Positions 1 to 9,649 of a stretch of 64,000 nt of DNA are shown in pieces. This DNA is from Dendrobium chrysotoxum (taxonomy: Eukaryota > Streptophyta > Magnoliopsida > Asparagales > Orchidaceae), in assembly GCA_019925795.1 (NCBI GenBank), contig CM034307.1, positions 61,876,864 to 61,940,863 on the forward strand. Direction: 5' to 3'. A program made the translations under genes and the position numbers. The stretch's first letter is position 1. Each line of letters begins with the position of its first letter. The notes beneath the pieces were generated by a model. That model had not been told where the DNA came from. It searched no databases and was given only the letters and a program-made list of their open reading frames with translations.

Positions 1-59
1 TCTCGGGGTAATTTCAGCAGCCTCTTGGCATCTCCCAGTGGAGGAGGTTGGGACGGCAC

Positions 60-262
60 TTGCCGTTAATTTCATCCCAGCTGAGTTTAAGATCGACGGC
101 GCGAGGGCTTCGATTGGATTTCATCCCAATCAAATTTAAGATCGACAGCGCGAGAGCTTGAGTTTGAAACCATCCTGATCGGATCTAAGATCAACGGCGT
201 GAGGTCTTGAATTTAAAATCTTCCCATAGCTAGATCTAAGATCAATGACGAGAGTCTTCAAT
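60..262. repeat. ~50-bp tandem repeat, four units
   Basis: Units centred on 'gatcgacggcgcgag', 'gatcgacagcgcgag', 'gatcaacggcgtgag' and 'gatcaatgacgagag' start at 91, 140, 189 and 240. The period is 49-51 bases and the units are imperfect. An equivalent array occurs at 8040-8220. Confidence 0.75.
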
Positions 263-278
263 TTGCACCTGGTAGTTT

Positions 279-285
279 ATCCCTC

Positions 286-344
<59 letters not shown>
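279..344. repeat. (ATT)n microsatellite
   Basis: An almost perfect trinucleotide run of about 20 units. Confidence 0.9.
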
Positions 345-346
<2 letters not shown>

Positions 347-1330
347 CATACCATTGCCAATTCTTGAATTTCATGGGCAATAGTAGCCGGTCATGTGAGT
401 TCAGTCTTACGAACTAGGGTGTTCTTGTGTATAGTGTCGGACGAAGCAGGCTGGCAAGCGGAGGCTCTTGCATTCGGAAAAGGGCAAAGCAGAGGGTTTG
501 TGGGAGATTGTGGGCTTCAGTGGTTGATGCAAGCTCAGACGGCGGGCTAGGAATTGTCGGAACGAGCAAGGCGGCAAAGGAATCAGGCTGGTCCTGTGCA
601 AGGAGACGCGCAGACGTTCAGTTAGAGGTTTGATCAGGAGCATGGTTTTGAGTCGAGATGGATCATACAAAGAGGCGAATCACTGGAATATTGTACTCAC
701 ACAAATAGGAGAAAGGCACGCAGTGTTCGCGATAACGGGAGTTTTGCGCGGGTTCCGGGAGTCTGACAGAAGCGGACACGCAGGGCGACGTGCGTGTTGC
801 TACATGTCGAGGCAAACGGTCGGCTTTAGTTGGTTAGGAGGGATCAAACGCGGGATTTGCCTGTGGATAGGAGAGGCAGGCGCAAGCGGTGGTTGGTCAG
901 AGTGATAGGAAGCAGGTCACGTGGGTTTGATCGGGAGTGCAGTCAAATCGACGGATCACGTGGGTTTGATCAGCAGTGCAGTCAGATCGACGGAGGTAGG
1001 GTCCTGGTGCAGTTGGGCGTTTGGTCGGGTTAGATCGGCATGGACAGAGCGGCGAACGACATTTAGTCAGTGGGATTCCACATGGCTTGTGCGGGCGAGC
1101 CTTGTTGTCGAACAAGAGTGATAACACCAAAAAGAGATTTGAAGATTTAGGAAGCAAAACCAGAAACAGAAGAGAGTACGAGTTTTTTTTCTTCTTCTTC
1201 TTCTGTTTTATCTTCCTTTTATCGATTGGATTGTCGTCGGGGAGTTATGGTAGCGAAATATTACGTCGCTTGAATGTCAACTTCATGAAGTGGGGCCAGC
1301 TTAATACTAATTTCTTGAAGAGATGATTTC

Positions 1331-2069
1331 ATTTGTTTTCACCTCTCTTTTTTCCCTTCTTTTATTTTAAAAGCAGTCAACAGTTTCCTTCCCATTGTGC
1401 CCTTTCTTCTCTATTAACTTAGTGTTATTTAGTACGAGTCTTTAATCATAGAAGCTTTTCTATATGTGATTGGGTCCACTTCTTGCTACTTTTTTTCAGT
1501 TGTTGATGAGTCTTAGTGGCTTCATTGGGTTTCTATTACTAGTTTCTACATGTGACCAAGCCCTGTAGTTCCTTATCGACTCCTATATTACATATGGTTG
1601 ATTAAGGGGGGTTATTGGGCTTTTATAATTATAAATATAGATCAGATTCGTGCCGATTTAATGATTGAATAAAATTTTAATATAGATGAGCAATTCCTAC
1701 TTTTAAGATTGTATTCATTTATTAAGTGAGAGATGTGTAGAACTTTGGGAGAGACCACGCCATATATAAGAATGAGGCTAGCTTTCTGATAAATTCTCTT
1801 CATTCTTCCGATTTTTTCTTCTATCTTTTGTTAGTAGCTTTAAAGAGTAGTTGGTTTTAGTCAAATTCAAAACTATTAAAGGATCATAGGACCCACAGGT
1901 CAATCAATTTTAATAGAGATCATTGAGCACAAGGATTAAATGTTCTAACAATTGGATTGATCCTCTTATTGTCCTTAGATTGCAATATGTGTGCCTCCTC
2001 TTTCTATTCTAATTGTCGGCCGCTATTGAGAATTTTTTCCTTTTTTTATAAATAACTTTGACTTATCTT
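1331..2069. other. non-coding, AT-rich, nothing recognised
   Basis: No open frame, RNA gene or structured repeat stands out here. It is probably internal or flanking DNA of the neighbouring LTR-like blocks. Confidence 0.5.
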
Positions 2070-2975
2070 AAGTGTGAGCTTGATTAGCTACCATGGGTTG
2101 CCTCCTTTCAAGGATCCCGAGTAGACTGAGGTGGTTAGATGTGGGTTATAGTTTTATGGTGATTCATTGAAAAGCCCAACCCAAATTCAAACATACGGGC
2201 TACTTTCAATGAAAGCCGTAATACTCACTTCTAAAACAATCGAGCTACTTTCAATGAAAGCAGTAAGACACACTTTTTTAAAATCTCGGATTACTTCTAA
2301 TAGAAACAATAAAACCTACTTCTTAAACAATAGGGCTACTTCCAACAGAAGATATAAACCTTGAATCAATTCAAACAACTAGGTAACTTATAACGAAGTC
2401 ATAAATCCCAAACTAAATTAACTATTGGGTATTCTAATAGATTTAAATCCCAAATGACCACAAAACTACAACCCACATCTAACCACCTCAGTCTACTGGG
2501 GATCCTTGAGAGCAGACAACTCATGGCTGCTAATCAGATTTTCTGGGCACTATAATCAATGATTGCTAGTGTTGGTAGACTAAAACCTACGATATTCTCA
2601 GGACGACAAAATCATAGGATCTTGATATGGTTTACCTTCATCCCCCAACAAATGAGACTAAAATACCTAAAATTATTCATCCTTGATCGAGAGTTCTCTC
2701 TTACGCAGTAAGATGAATAACTAACTATAAGGGCTTGTTATCATAGGAAGTAAGGACCCAGATCTAATTAAACCCTGATACTACCCTCAGGAGAAATCTG
2801 GTTAATTATAATCTGCCTTAAGGAGAATGGAATCCTATGTCTACAAAGCGGGATTCATGTCGATGTATCATTTTTCTTGAGCAAACAAAGCTTTTAGATA
2901 CGTGCATAAATATTTTCACACTTTGTACAAAACCAAGAAATAAAAAATTCAAGGTATTTTTTCTACTTTTCTACA
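2070..2975 (+). repeat. copia-like LTR remnant, left arm of an inverted pair
   Basis: Positions 2160-2895 match, in reverse complement, 4130-4537 plus the DNA resuming at 5799. The shared landmarks are 'ctggggatccttgag', 'ggctgctaatcag', 'gttggtagactaaaacct', 'cgagagttctctctta' and 'ggagaatggaatcct'. A short piece at 2070-2165 is also an inverted copy of about 2430-2530. Four ~50-bp units around 'gggctactttcaatgaaagc' lie at 2195-2360. The block ends just before a primer-binding-site match at 2975, as expected for the 3' end of a 5' LTR. Confidence 0.55.
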
Positions 2976-2989
2976 GGTATCAGAGCAAG
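2975..2989 (+). other. primer-binding-site-like sequence
   Basis: 'aGGTATCAGAGCaag' matches the plant initiator-Met tRNA primer-binding site (TGGTATCAGAGC) except for the first base. It sits between the LTR-like block and the gag remnant, which is the canonical order. Confidence 0.6.
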
Positions 2990-3099
2990 ATTAGAGTTTT
3001 CATCTTCCAACTTTTGTTCTTTTATTCTTTCTCCCTTCTTGTCGAGATTCTCTCTTTTCATTATGGCTTGTTTCTTTGACTTCACTTCCAAGGAGCAAG

Positions 3100-3610
3100 C
3101 CATCACGAATGATTAAAATTAAACTAAAAGGAGAACTACAGGGGCTACAAATCTCGTATCACCTAAATGTGATAAATTATCTAAAAAGATCACAAATTGT
3201 GAAAACCTTTTTGAAATGAAAGGAAAAGATCAATCAGATTATGAATACTCCTTAGAAGTTGAAAGACCCAAATATATGTATCTTGGGATGAAGCAAATTT
3301 TATGATCATGATATGGTTGTGAAATATCATGATGCCTGAAATTAATGGGCCACATATTCCTCTTTGCCATAAAAAAAAGTTTGGCATACCATCAAACAAA
3401 CATACTCAAAAGTAAATGATGTTGCCCTCATCTACAAAATTGGATTAAATTGGATTATTACGAGGATCACCAGATGACATGTTGCGATGATACAATAATT
3501 CTCAAATAATTTATAGAAAGAGAAATGTGTTTGAGTTCCCTGCAGGGCTAAATAATGATTTCAACCAAGTTAATTTCTATAATTGTTTAGCCAATTGAAA
3601 ATCCATGCAA
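3100..3610 (+). pseudogene. copia-type gag remnant
   Basis: Translation across stops and frame breaks gives fragments typical of plant copia Gag: 'WDEANFMIMI', 'NIMMPEINGPHIP', 'KKFGIPSNKHTQK' and 'FEFPAGLNNDFNQV'. Known Gag proteins of this class have comparable blocks around the MPEI and LAGLN-like motifs. No uninterrupted frame longer than about 30 codons remains. The pol region is absent, because inverted LTR sequence resumes at 4130. I infer a deleted, long-dead element. Confidence 0.6.
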
Positions 3611-4129
3611 CCCTAAAAGTAGCCAAGCTTCTTCAACTATTTCCCTCAACCGACTGGACGTTTGTTTCCTAATAACCCAAACAATCAAACGGACCCATAT
3701 TACATCATCACTCATGCTATTATTAAAATCATATATATTATATTTAATTCAATTACACTAAAATTTCAATTCACTTCTAAAAATTCTTAAAATACATATT
3801 CTATTCAATGATTTGAACTAAGGACCATTACTTTTGCAATCAACGGCAATACAACTTAGCCAAATAATTAGTTGTTATTCTTTGAAACATATCTAGGTCA
3901 GAAAATTTTATATACAGCATTAATTAAATATATGTTAATATCTTATTTTAACTTATCCATAATACAACTAGACCTGAACCATGTCAACCGCCAAAATTGT
4001 TACTCCACCACTGAATTTGAAATGATCATTTAATTTCAAAGCCATGATTGAAACAACTTTCTTGCATCAGATTAGTTAAATTAGTTGCACCCTGTCATTT
4101 ATGATTTTGTCATTTGTAGATTGTTTGCT
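3611..4129. other. AT-rich non-coding spacer
   Basis: No coding or repeat signature is seen here. It is probably decayed internal sequence of the gag-bearing element, or a later insertion. Confidence 0.4.
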
Positions 4130-4537
4130 ATATGTTGGCTCAAGAAAAACTGCACGAAGACATGAATCTCACTTTGCAGCTGTAGGATTCCATTCTCCTT
4201 AAATTAGATTGTAGTTAACCAGATTTCCTCTGATGGTAATGTCAGGGTTTAACTAGATCTGGGTCCTTACTTTCTATGAGCGCAAGCACTCATAGTTAAT
4301 TACCCCTCTTAATATGTAAGAGAAAACTCTCGATTAAAGATGAATAATTTTAGGTGTTTTAGCCTCAGTTGTGGGGGAAATTGAGGTAAACCTAATCAAG
4401 ATCTCATGATTCTATCATCTCGGGTATACCTTAGGTTTCAGTCTACCAACACTAACAATCATTGACCGTAGTGTCCAGGGTATCTGATTAGCAGCCATGG
4501 GTTGTCTCTTCTCAGGGATCCTAAATAAACTAAAGTG
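4130..4537 (-). repeat. copia-like LTR remnant, right inverted arm
   Basis: This is the reverse complement of about 2480-2895, with the landmarks 'ggattccattctcctta', 'ctcgattaaagatgaataa' and 'gattagcagccatgggttg'. It is interrupted by the hAT-like element at 4546-5790 and resumes at 5799, where 'ctattagaatacccag' matches inverted DNA near 2430. A related stretch occurs at 20830-21050. Confidence 0.6.
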
Positions 4538-4545
4538 GTTAAATA
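4538..4545. repeat. 8-bp target-site duplication, left
   Basis: GTTAAATA, identical to 5791-5798, directly flanks the hAT-like element. Confidence 0.75.
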
Positions 4546-4742
4546 CATACTTGTCAATGGCGTAAAATAGCGCACGCCATGGCACACGACGCGGCGCAGC
4601 GCACCTACGGCGCCATGTGCATGGCATAGCGCAGGTGTTCAAAATAGCGTGCGCTATTTGCGCCACATCAGCGCCATGGCGCATGGCGCACAGCGCAAAA
4701 TAGCGCGCCATTTTGTTTTCATAATTTTTTAATATATTTCTA

Positions 4743-4748
<6 letters not shown>

Positions 4749-4779
<31 letters not shown>
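4749..4779. repeat. (TA)n microsatellite
   Basis: A dinucleotide run inside the hAT-like element. A shorter run at 4877-4895 separates the two copies of the 96-bp duplication. Confidence 0.85.
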
Positions 4780-4780
<1 letters not shown>

Positions 4781-4781
<1 letters not shown>

Positions 4782-4991
4782 AGATAATTTCTTTTTCTAT
4801 TTTCAAAGCCCTTATTAAATGATTCGGCCCTAGCCCGATGCCCTACCTCTCTCACTCTCTCGATTCATCTCCCCGTTATATATATATATATATATAAGAT
4901 AATTTCTTTTTCTATTTTCAAAGCCCTTATTAAATGATTCGGCCCTAGCCCGATGCCCTACCTCTCTCACTCTCTCGATTCATCTCCCCGT
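4781..4991. repeat. perfect 96-bp tandem duplication
   Basis: 4781-4876 and 4896-4991 are identical by eye (from 'aagataatttc' to 'tctccccgt'), with a short TA run between them. Perfect identity implies a recent duplication inside the transposon. Confidence 0.85.
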
Positions 4992-4999
4992 CTCTGTCT

Positions 5000-5200
5000 C
5001 TCTCGCTAGCCCACGCCTCTAATCCCCCTCTCCTTCGCCTCCTTCTCACACACGACAAGCAAGCCGTCGACAGCATGAAGAGCTGAAGCCCTCCTCCCAG
5101 TTCGCACGCCACTGGAAGATCCAAAGTCCTCCCATGTCTCCTCTGTGTTGCGCGAATCCATCCCGATGCTGAAGCTCCTCTCGCAGCAGGTAACCATTTT
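5000..5200 (+). other. possible captured gene fragment (exon 1-like)
   Basis: This is a GC-richer segment inside the hAT-like element. It ends 'ATGCTGAAGCTCCTCTCGCAGCAG|GTAACC', followed by a long pyrimidine-rich stretch. That resembles a host 5' leader, a short first coding exon and a donor site. I do not recognise the source gene. A chance resemblance is possible. Confidence 0.3.
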
Positions 5201-5790
5201 TCTCTTCTTCTTCCTCCTCTTCTCATTTCTCTTCTTCTTCTACTTTCTTCTATTCCTCTTTCTTTACATTCCCCCCTTCTTCCTCCTTTTCTTCCTTCCT
5301 TTTCCTCTTGCTTTTCTTCTCCATGTTTCTCATCATCTTCCTCTTCTTTCAATAAAAGTTTGATGTCATTGGTCTCTTCAATTTTATTTTTGACTTGATT
5401 CAAATATGAAAGATCATTTTGATATTTGAATATAGTTAGTACCTGTTTGTTAACAAAAGCAATTTCAGATTTCTAATCTCCTTTAACTGTTTTGCGTGCA
5501 TGCCATCATAACCTTACTTGCTTTCATACAATAAACAAAACTGGGCTTTAGCTAGGAGGAAGAGATGGGAAAGGTCATCTCTCCATGAAACCAATTTGCT
5601 ATTTGAGCTTAATGGAAATTATGATTGTTACAAATATAACAATTATGGTGAGATTTTTATAGATTACAAATATATCAATTATGGTGCGCCATGTTCAAAA
5701 TGGCGCGTGCCGCGCCGCGCCGTGCGCTATGCGTCATGGCTTCAAAAGAACCTTTGTGCCGTGGTGCGCCATTCGCCGTTAACAGGTATG

Positions 5791-5798
5791 GTTAAATA
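5791..5798. repeat. 8-bp target-site duplication, right
   Basis: GTTAAATA, identical to 4538-4545. Confidence 0.75.
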
Positions 5799-6830
5799 TA
5801 AATTTTAATTTTATTAGGGGTTTTGGGGTTTACAACTATTAGAATACCCAGAAATTATTTTGGGTTGGGTTATAACTTCACTTAGAAGCTACCCAGAAGT
5901 TTGAATTGAAGCAGGTCTTACGGCTTCTATTAGAAGTAGCCCGGGTATTTGAATATGCTTTCATTAAAAGTAGCCTGTAAGGTTGGTCTTACGACTAATA
6001 TTAGAAGTAGCCCATTGGTGGGTCTTACAACCTAGCCCTATAGGCTAAGCTGTCCGTTAGTTTTGAATTTGTCAGGTCTTATGACTTCCTTAGAAGTTGT
6101 CTATAGGTTTAATTTAGAATGGGACTTACGGCTCAACTCATGAGTTGCCCAAAGATGGGTCTTACAATCTAGCTCTACAGCAAGGCTGCCCGGAGATTTT
6201 ATTATTTGTATATATCTTATAGCTTTTCTTTGGAAGTTGCCTAAAAGTGAGTCTTACAACCTAATCCTTTAGATTAAGATTGCCGTTAGTTTTTTGTTCG
6301 AAGGTTTGATATTTCATTTAGAAAATTTTCAAAATAATAGGTCTCACGACTCCTATTAGAAGTTATCTGATTATTTGGGTAGGACGGGTCTTACTGTTTC
6401 CCTTTGGAAGTAGCCTATTGGTGGGTCTTACAACCTAGCCTTCTAGGCTAAGATGCCCGCTAATTTTGTTTGGATTTGAGGTAGGTCTTATGACTTTCCT
6501 TAGGAAGTTGCCTGAAAGAGGGTCTTACAACTTAATCCTTTAGACTAAGATATCCAAAGGTTCAATTTTAATTTGAGAGGAGTTTCTCTCAAGTAACAGG
6601 TCTTACAATTTCTTCTAAAAAATGTCTGAAAGTGGGTCTTACAACCTAATATATTAGATTAAGAAGCCCAAAAGTTCAATTTTAATTTGAAAGGAGTTTA
6701 TCTCAAGTAACAGGTCTTACAACTTTTTTTAAAAGATGTCTGAAAGTGGATCTTACAACTTAATCCTTTGATTAAGAAGCACAAAGATTTAATAGTTTGT
6801 TTGTTTGAATAGACAGCAGTTGTTTGTTAG
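5799..6830 (+). repeat. degenerate GGTCTTAC repeat field
   Basis: About 16 copies of 'ggtcttac(a/g)ac' or close variants recur every 40-80 bases. They alternate with 'agaagtagcc', 'cctttagattaagatgcccg' and similar words. The first part matches, inverted, 2160-2510, so this is a long LTR-like sequence with internal degenerate tandem structure. There is no open frame. Confidence 0.65.
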
Positions 6831-7440
6831 CTTGATACTAGACTATGGTTTTCAGTCGTTTACTAGCATTTTATTTACTAGTTTGATACTTACTAGCTAG
6901 CAGTTGTTGTTATGTGGCACTAGCATTTCTGCTACAGTACTTTACTCTTTTTTCTTTTCAGTGTCGTAGACTATACTAGTAGTTACTTTACCAGTAGCTT
7001 GTTCTACTTTCTGTCTATAGCTTAGTGTAGCATTTGTTCTTTTTCCTACTTTAACATTTATTTTGATATTAATTTAATTTCAAATACTTAATTAATTTCA
7101 TTTGCTTGTTGTAAAAGCTCGTGCTATTTTGGAGTTTGCACAAGAGAGTACAGAGTTTGTGTTGTGGAGAGTTTTGAGAGTTATTTGTGTTGAGTGTGTT
7201 GAGAGTTTGAGAGTATCAGTGTTTGAGCTGAAGAGTTTGTAGGGTGTGTTGAGTTGGAGAATTTTGTCTTGGTGTTTGAGAGGTTAGGTTCTTGTTCAGA
7301 GTTTGCGTCAGAGTCTGGAGAGCTTGCAGGAGCATTCGAGATGTTGTTTTTCTTTTGTTTGAGTCATAGATTTAGTAGTGTGATTCAATATAGCTTGTAC
7401 TTAAAGGTTGATTAGTGAAAGAACTTTTTTTTGCATTAAA
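6831..7440 (+). other. non-coding, TG-rich segment of an LTR-like block
   Basis: 7130-7350 is rich in 'gagagttt' and 'gtgtttgag' words with loose tandem structure. No gene was recognised. Confidence 0.4.
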
Positions 7441-7479
7441 GTAAAAGAAAATCACCATAGTAGCTCTCTCCATATTAAT

Positions 7480-7915
7480 TGATTAATAAATCAATTTAAT
7501 TAATTAAATTTTTATTTTAATCAACTAATTAAATTTAAATTCCATTGCTCTCAAATTTTTAAATTGCTCATGGATTTTAATTAATTAATTTTGACTAATT
7601 GATTTGGATCAATTAAATAATTTTTTAATTAATCAATTTTAATTAACTAATTAAATTTTTATTAACTAATTAGTTTTAATTAATTAATTTTAACTAATTA
7701 ATTAATTTCAACTAATCACTTAGTTTCAATTAATTAACTTTAATTAGTTATTTATTTAATTTCAATTAATTAATAAATTTAACTAATTAATTTAAATTTA
7801 ATTAATTAATCTCAATTAATTAGTTCCAATTAATCAATTAAATTTAATTAATTAATTATAATTAACTAATTTTCATTAATTGATTTTAATTGAAATTAAT
7901 CAATTGATTAATTAA
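7480..7915. repeat. TTAATTAATT-type low-complexity tract
   Basis: This stretch of more than 400 bp is built almost entirely from degenerate 'ttaattaatt/aatcaatta' words and is almost free of G and C. It lies just upstream of LTR-like copy B. Confidence 0.8.
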
Positions 7916-7959
7916 ATTTTACTTGCTCTCTAATTGCTTCAAAAGGAATTTTAGCAATT

Positions 7960-8945
7960 TTCAAAAAATTTCGACAGCCTCCCATCATTTTCTCCCCTCG
8001 CGGGGAGGTCGAGACGGCACTTTTTGTTTCTTCCTGCACTGATCAGAGATCGACGGCACAGGGTCTTTAAATTTTAAAATCATCCGTCCGAATTAAAAAT
8101 CAATAGTGTGGGTCTTCAAATTTAAAACAATCCGCCCAGATTAAAAATCACAGCGCGGGTCTTCACAAATTAAAACCATCCGCCCAGATTAAAAATCACG
8201 ACGCGGATCTTCGACTCAGTGGGCCTGCTGCTTTACAATTGATATAATTTTACACAAGATTAATTAGAATAATTCTTCTTGAACCAATTAGACAACAGTT
8301 GAGATCACTGTCAAAGCTCGATAACCTGATATGTTGTATTTTAAGTAAAGAGGAATAACCACTTGAAGTGATTTATGCATAAGAGATAGGAGACAGATTG
8401 CTCAAGTAGGTCTTACGCACAAACTAGGGCGTTGGACAAGCAGAGCAGTGATCGCACGTGCTGGCGTGTGGGCGCTCGTGCAGGTTCGGTCGGACGGTCG
8501 GAGCGTGTAGAAGAACGGTCCAGGCGTGGAGGTGGGCTGAAGGCTTCGGAGTCGGAGGCAAGGGGCAGGGCCGACATTCGGTCCAGTGTGTGGGCTTGAT
8601 TCCTTGGACGGAGGCGAAAACGAGAAGGAGGCCAGCGGACTATGGGCTTGGCAGGGTTTCACGCGGAACAGGAGGCGAAGGCATTGGGGGCTTCGGCCTT
8701 CTCTGTCAGCGTACAATATAGAGAGACGAGCGAGGGAGAAGGGAAGTTGCTTGAGATCTCATGAATGGAAAGAGCGGGCTCGAGGGAACTTTATGCCGCG
8801 TAAGGAAGTTACACGAGCGAAGAGTTGCATCGTTTTGGGAAGATTGCGAGAGGTGGGGCCGGCGGAGGCAGACTTTGTTTGTGAAATTGTTTGAATTTTT
8901 TAGTTTATATAAATTTTTTTTTAGTCAACGCTATAATCTCTAACA
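7960..8945. repeat. LTR-like repeat block, copy B
   Basis: It is similar in order and wording to 1-1330: 'cgacagcctcccatc', 'gaggtcgagacggcac', a ~50-bp tandem array (8040-8220), 'aggtcttacgcacaaactagggcg', then a GC-rich part. Short frames at 8402-8943 have no recognisable domain. If A and B are two LTRs of one element, its internal region lacks pol. Confidence 0.5.
8040..8220. repeat. ~50-bp tandem repeat, four units
   Basis: 'atcgacggcacagggtctt', 'atcaatagtgtgggtcttc', 'atcacagcgcgggtcttc' and 'atcacgacgcggatcttc' begin near 8049, 8099, 8147 and 8195. Between units lies 'ccatccgcccagattaaaa'. The counterpart is at 60-262. Confidence 0.75.
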
Positions 8946-9571
8946 AATGCAAACATAGCACAATCATCAAAATTAGACTAATTCGAAGTGAATAGGTCAA
9001 AACCTTAAAAATTCTCCTCCCCTAAAAATTTCTTTTAACTAATTGTGATGGCACCTTTAGTTTATAAAAGTATTTTTCATAATTTCTAGCTACATTATCT
9101 TTGATGTATTTTTACTGTCTGTTGCACATGCATAAAATACTAAAATTATTTTTCACAATCATATCTTCAATTAGTGCTACTCACTCTTTCTAACATAAGA
9201 ATCTCTCAATCCATTCTTCCTATTTTTTGCAAAATATCGAATAACATTCTCCTTCTTGCCACACTCAACTTTGTTGCAGCTATTGCCAATTAGTGACTTT
9301 TTTATTGCCTAAGTTCTTCTATTACCAAACTTTACCCCTTTTTCAGTGTATTTCAGACCTAATAGCTCTACAAAAAATAATAGTGTAACTAGGAACACAA
9401 AAAAAATGCATAACAGGTTGACAAAATGTGTAGATTGAAAGCCTTAGGGGAGAGAATATAGAAAATTGAATTTAATAAGATGGTTGCCTAAACTTTTTGT
9501 TTCACCGAAGGACAATTAAATGAAATAAATTGCAATTCTAATTTAAAATATAAATAAACATCAAAACTCAC
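8946..9571 (-). other. SURE: start of SurE intron 5, no exon seen
   Basis: This is AT-rich sequence without coding signature. The intron must continue through the repeats at 1-8945 if the gene is intact. Confidence 0.55.
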
Positions 9572-9649
9572 CAATCGTATGATATAGCAATAGAAGGGAC
9601 ACCATTCAAAAAAGCCTCACGTGCACCAGCAACAGTACCGGAGTATACA
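9572..9649 (-). CDS. SURE: SurE exon 5
   Basis: The acceptor is 'tgctgtacag|T'. It codes VYSGTVAGAR, EAFLNGVPSI and AISYD, plus two bases of a Trp codon, before the donor GTGAGT. This is the most recognisable SurE block. The next exon is not in the window. Confidence 0.9.

Larger units (their letters stand above)
1..1330. repeat. LTR-like repeat block, copy A
   Basis: This block resembles 7960-8945. Both begin with a stretch like 'cagcctc...gaggtcgagacggcac', then carry about four ~50-bp tandem units, then 'tcttacg..aactaggg' and a GC-richer part. The order suggests a retrotransposon LTR plus adjoining leader DNA. Short open frames at 427-1326 show no recognisable domain and are unlikely to be genes. 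No polymerase domain lies between the two copies, so a non-autonomous element or two separate LTR remnants are equally possible. The left boundary is outside the window. Confidence 0.5.
4546..5790. mobile_element. non-autonomous hAT-like DNA transposon
   Basis: The element starts CATACTTGTCAATGGCG and ends CGCCGTTAACAGGTATG. Read inward, these are imperfect inverted repeats (CATAC[T/C]TGT[C/T]AA[T/C]GGCG). They are flanked by a perfect 8-bp duplication, GTTAAATA, and eight bases is the hAT hallmark. Both subterminal regions (4560-4720 and 5680-5780) are unusually rich in GCGC/GCGCCATGGCGC motifs, standing out against AT-rich surroundings. No transposase frame is present, so it would need a source in trans. 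It interrupts a copia-like LTR remnant and is therefore younger than it. The interior has a TA microsatellite, a perfect 96-bp duplication and a gene-like GC-rich segment (5000-5190). Confidence 0.8.

Noticed and set aside
4945..5403. 152-codon minus-strand frame rich in Glu/Arg
   Set aside because: The composition comes from a pyrimidine-rich stretch on the plus strand inside the hAT-like element; there is no domain.
8402..8894. Frames of about 100 codons on both strands near LTR-like copy B
   Set aside because: Same reason: GC-rich repeat DNA, no recognisable domain, not conserved in copy A.
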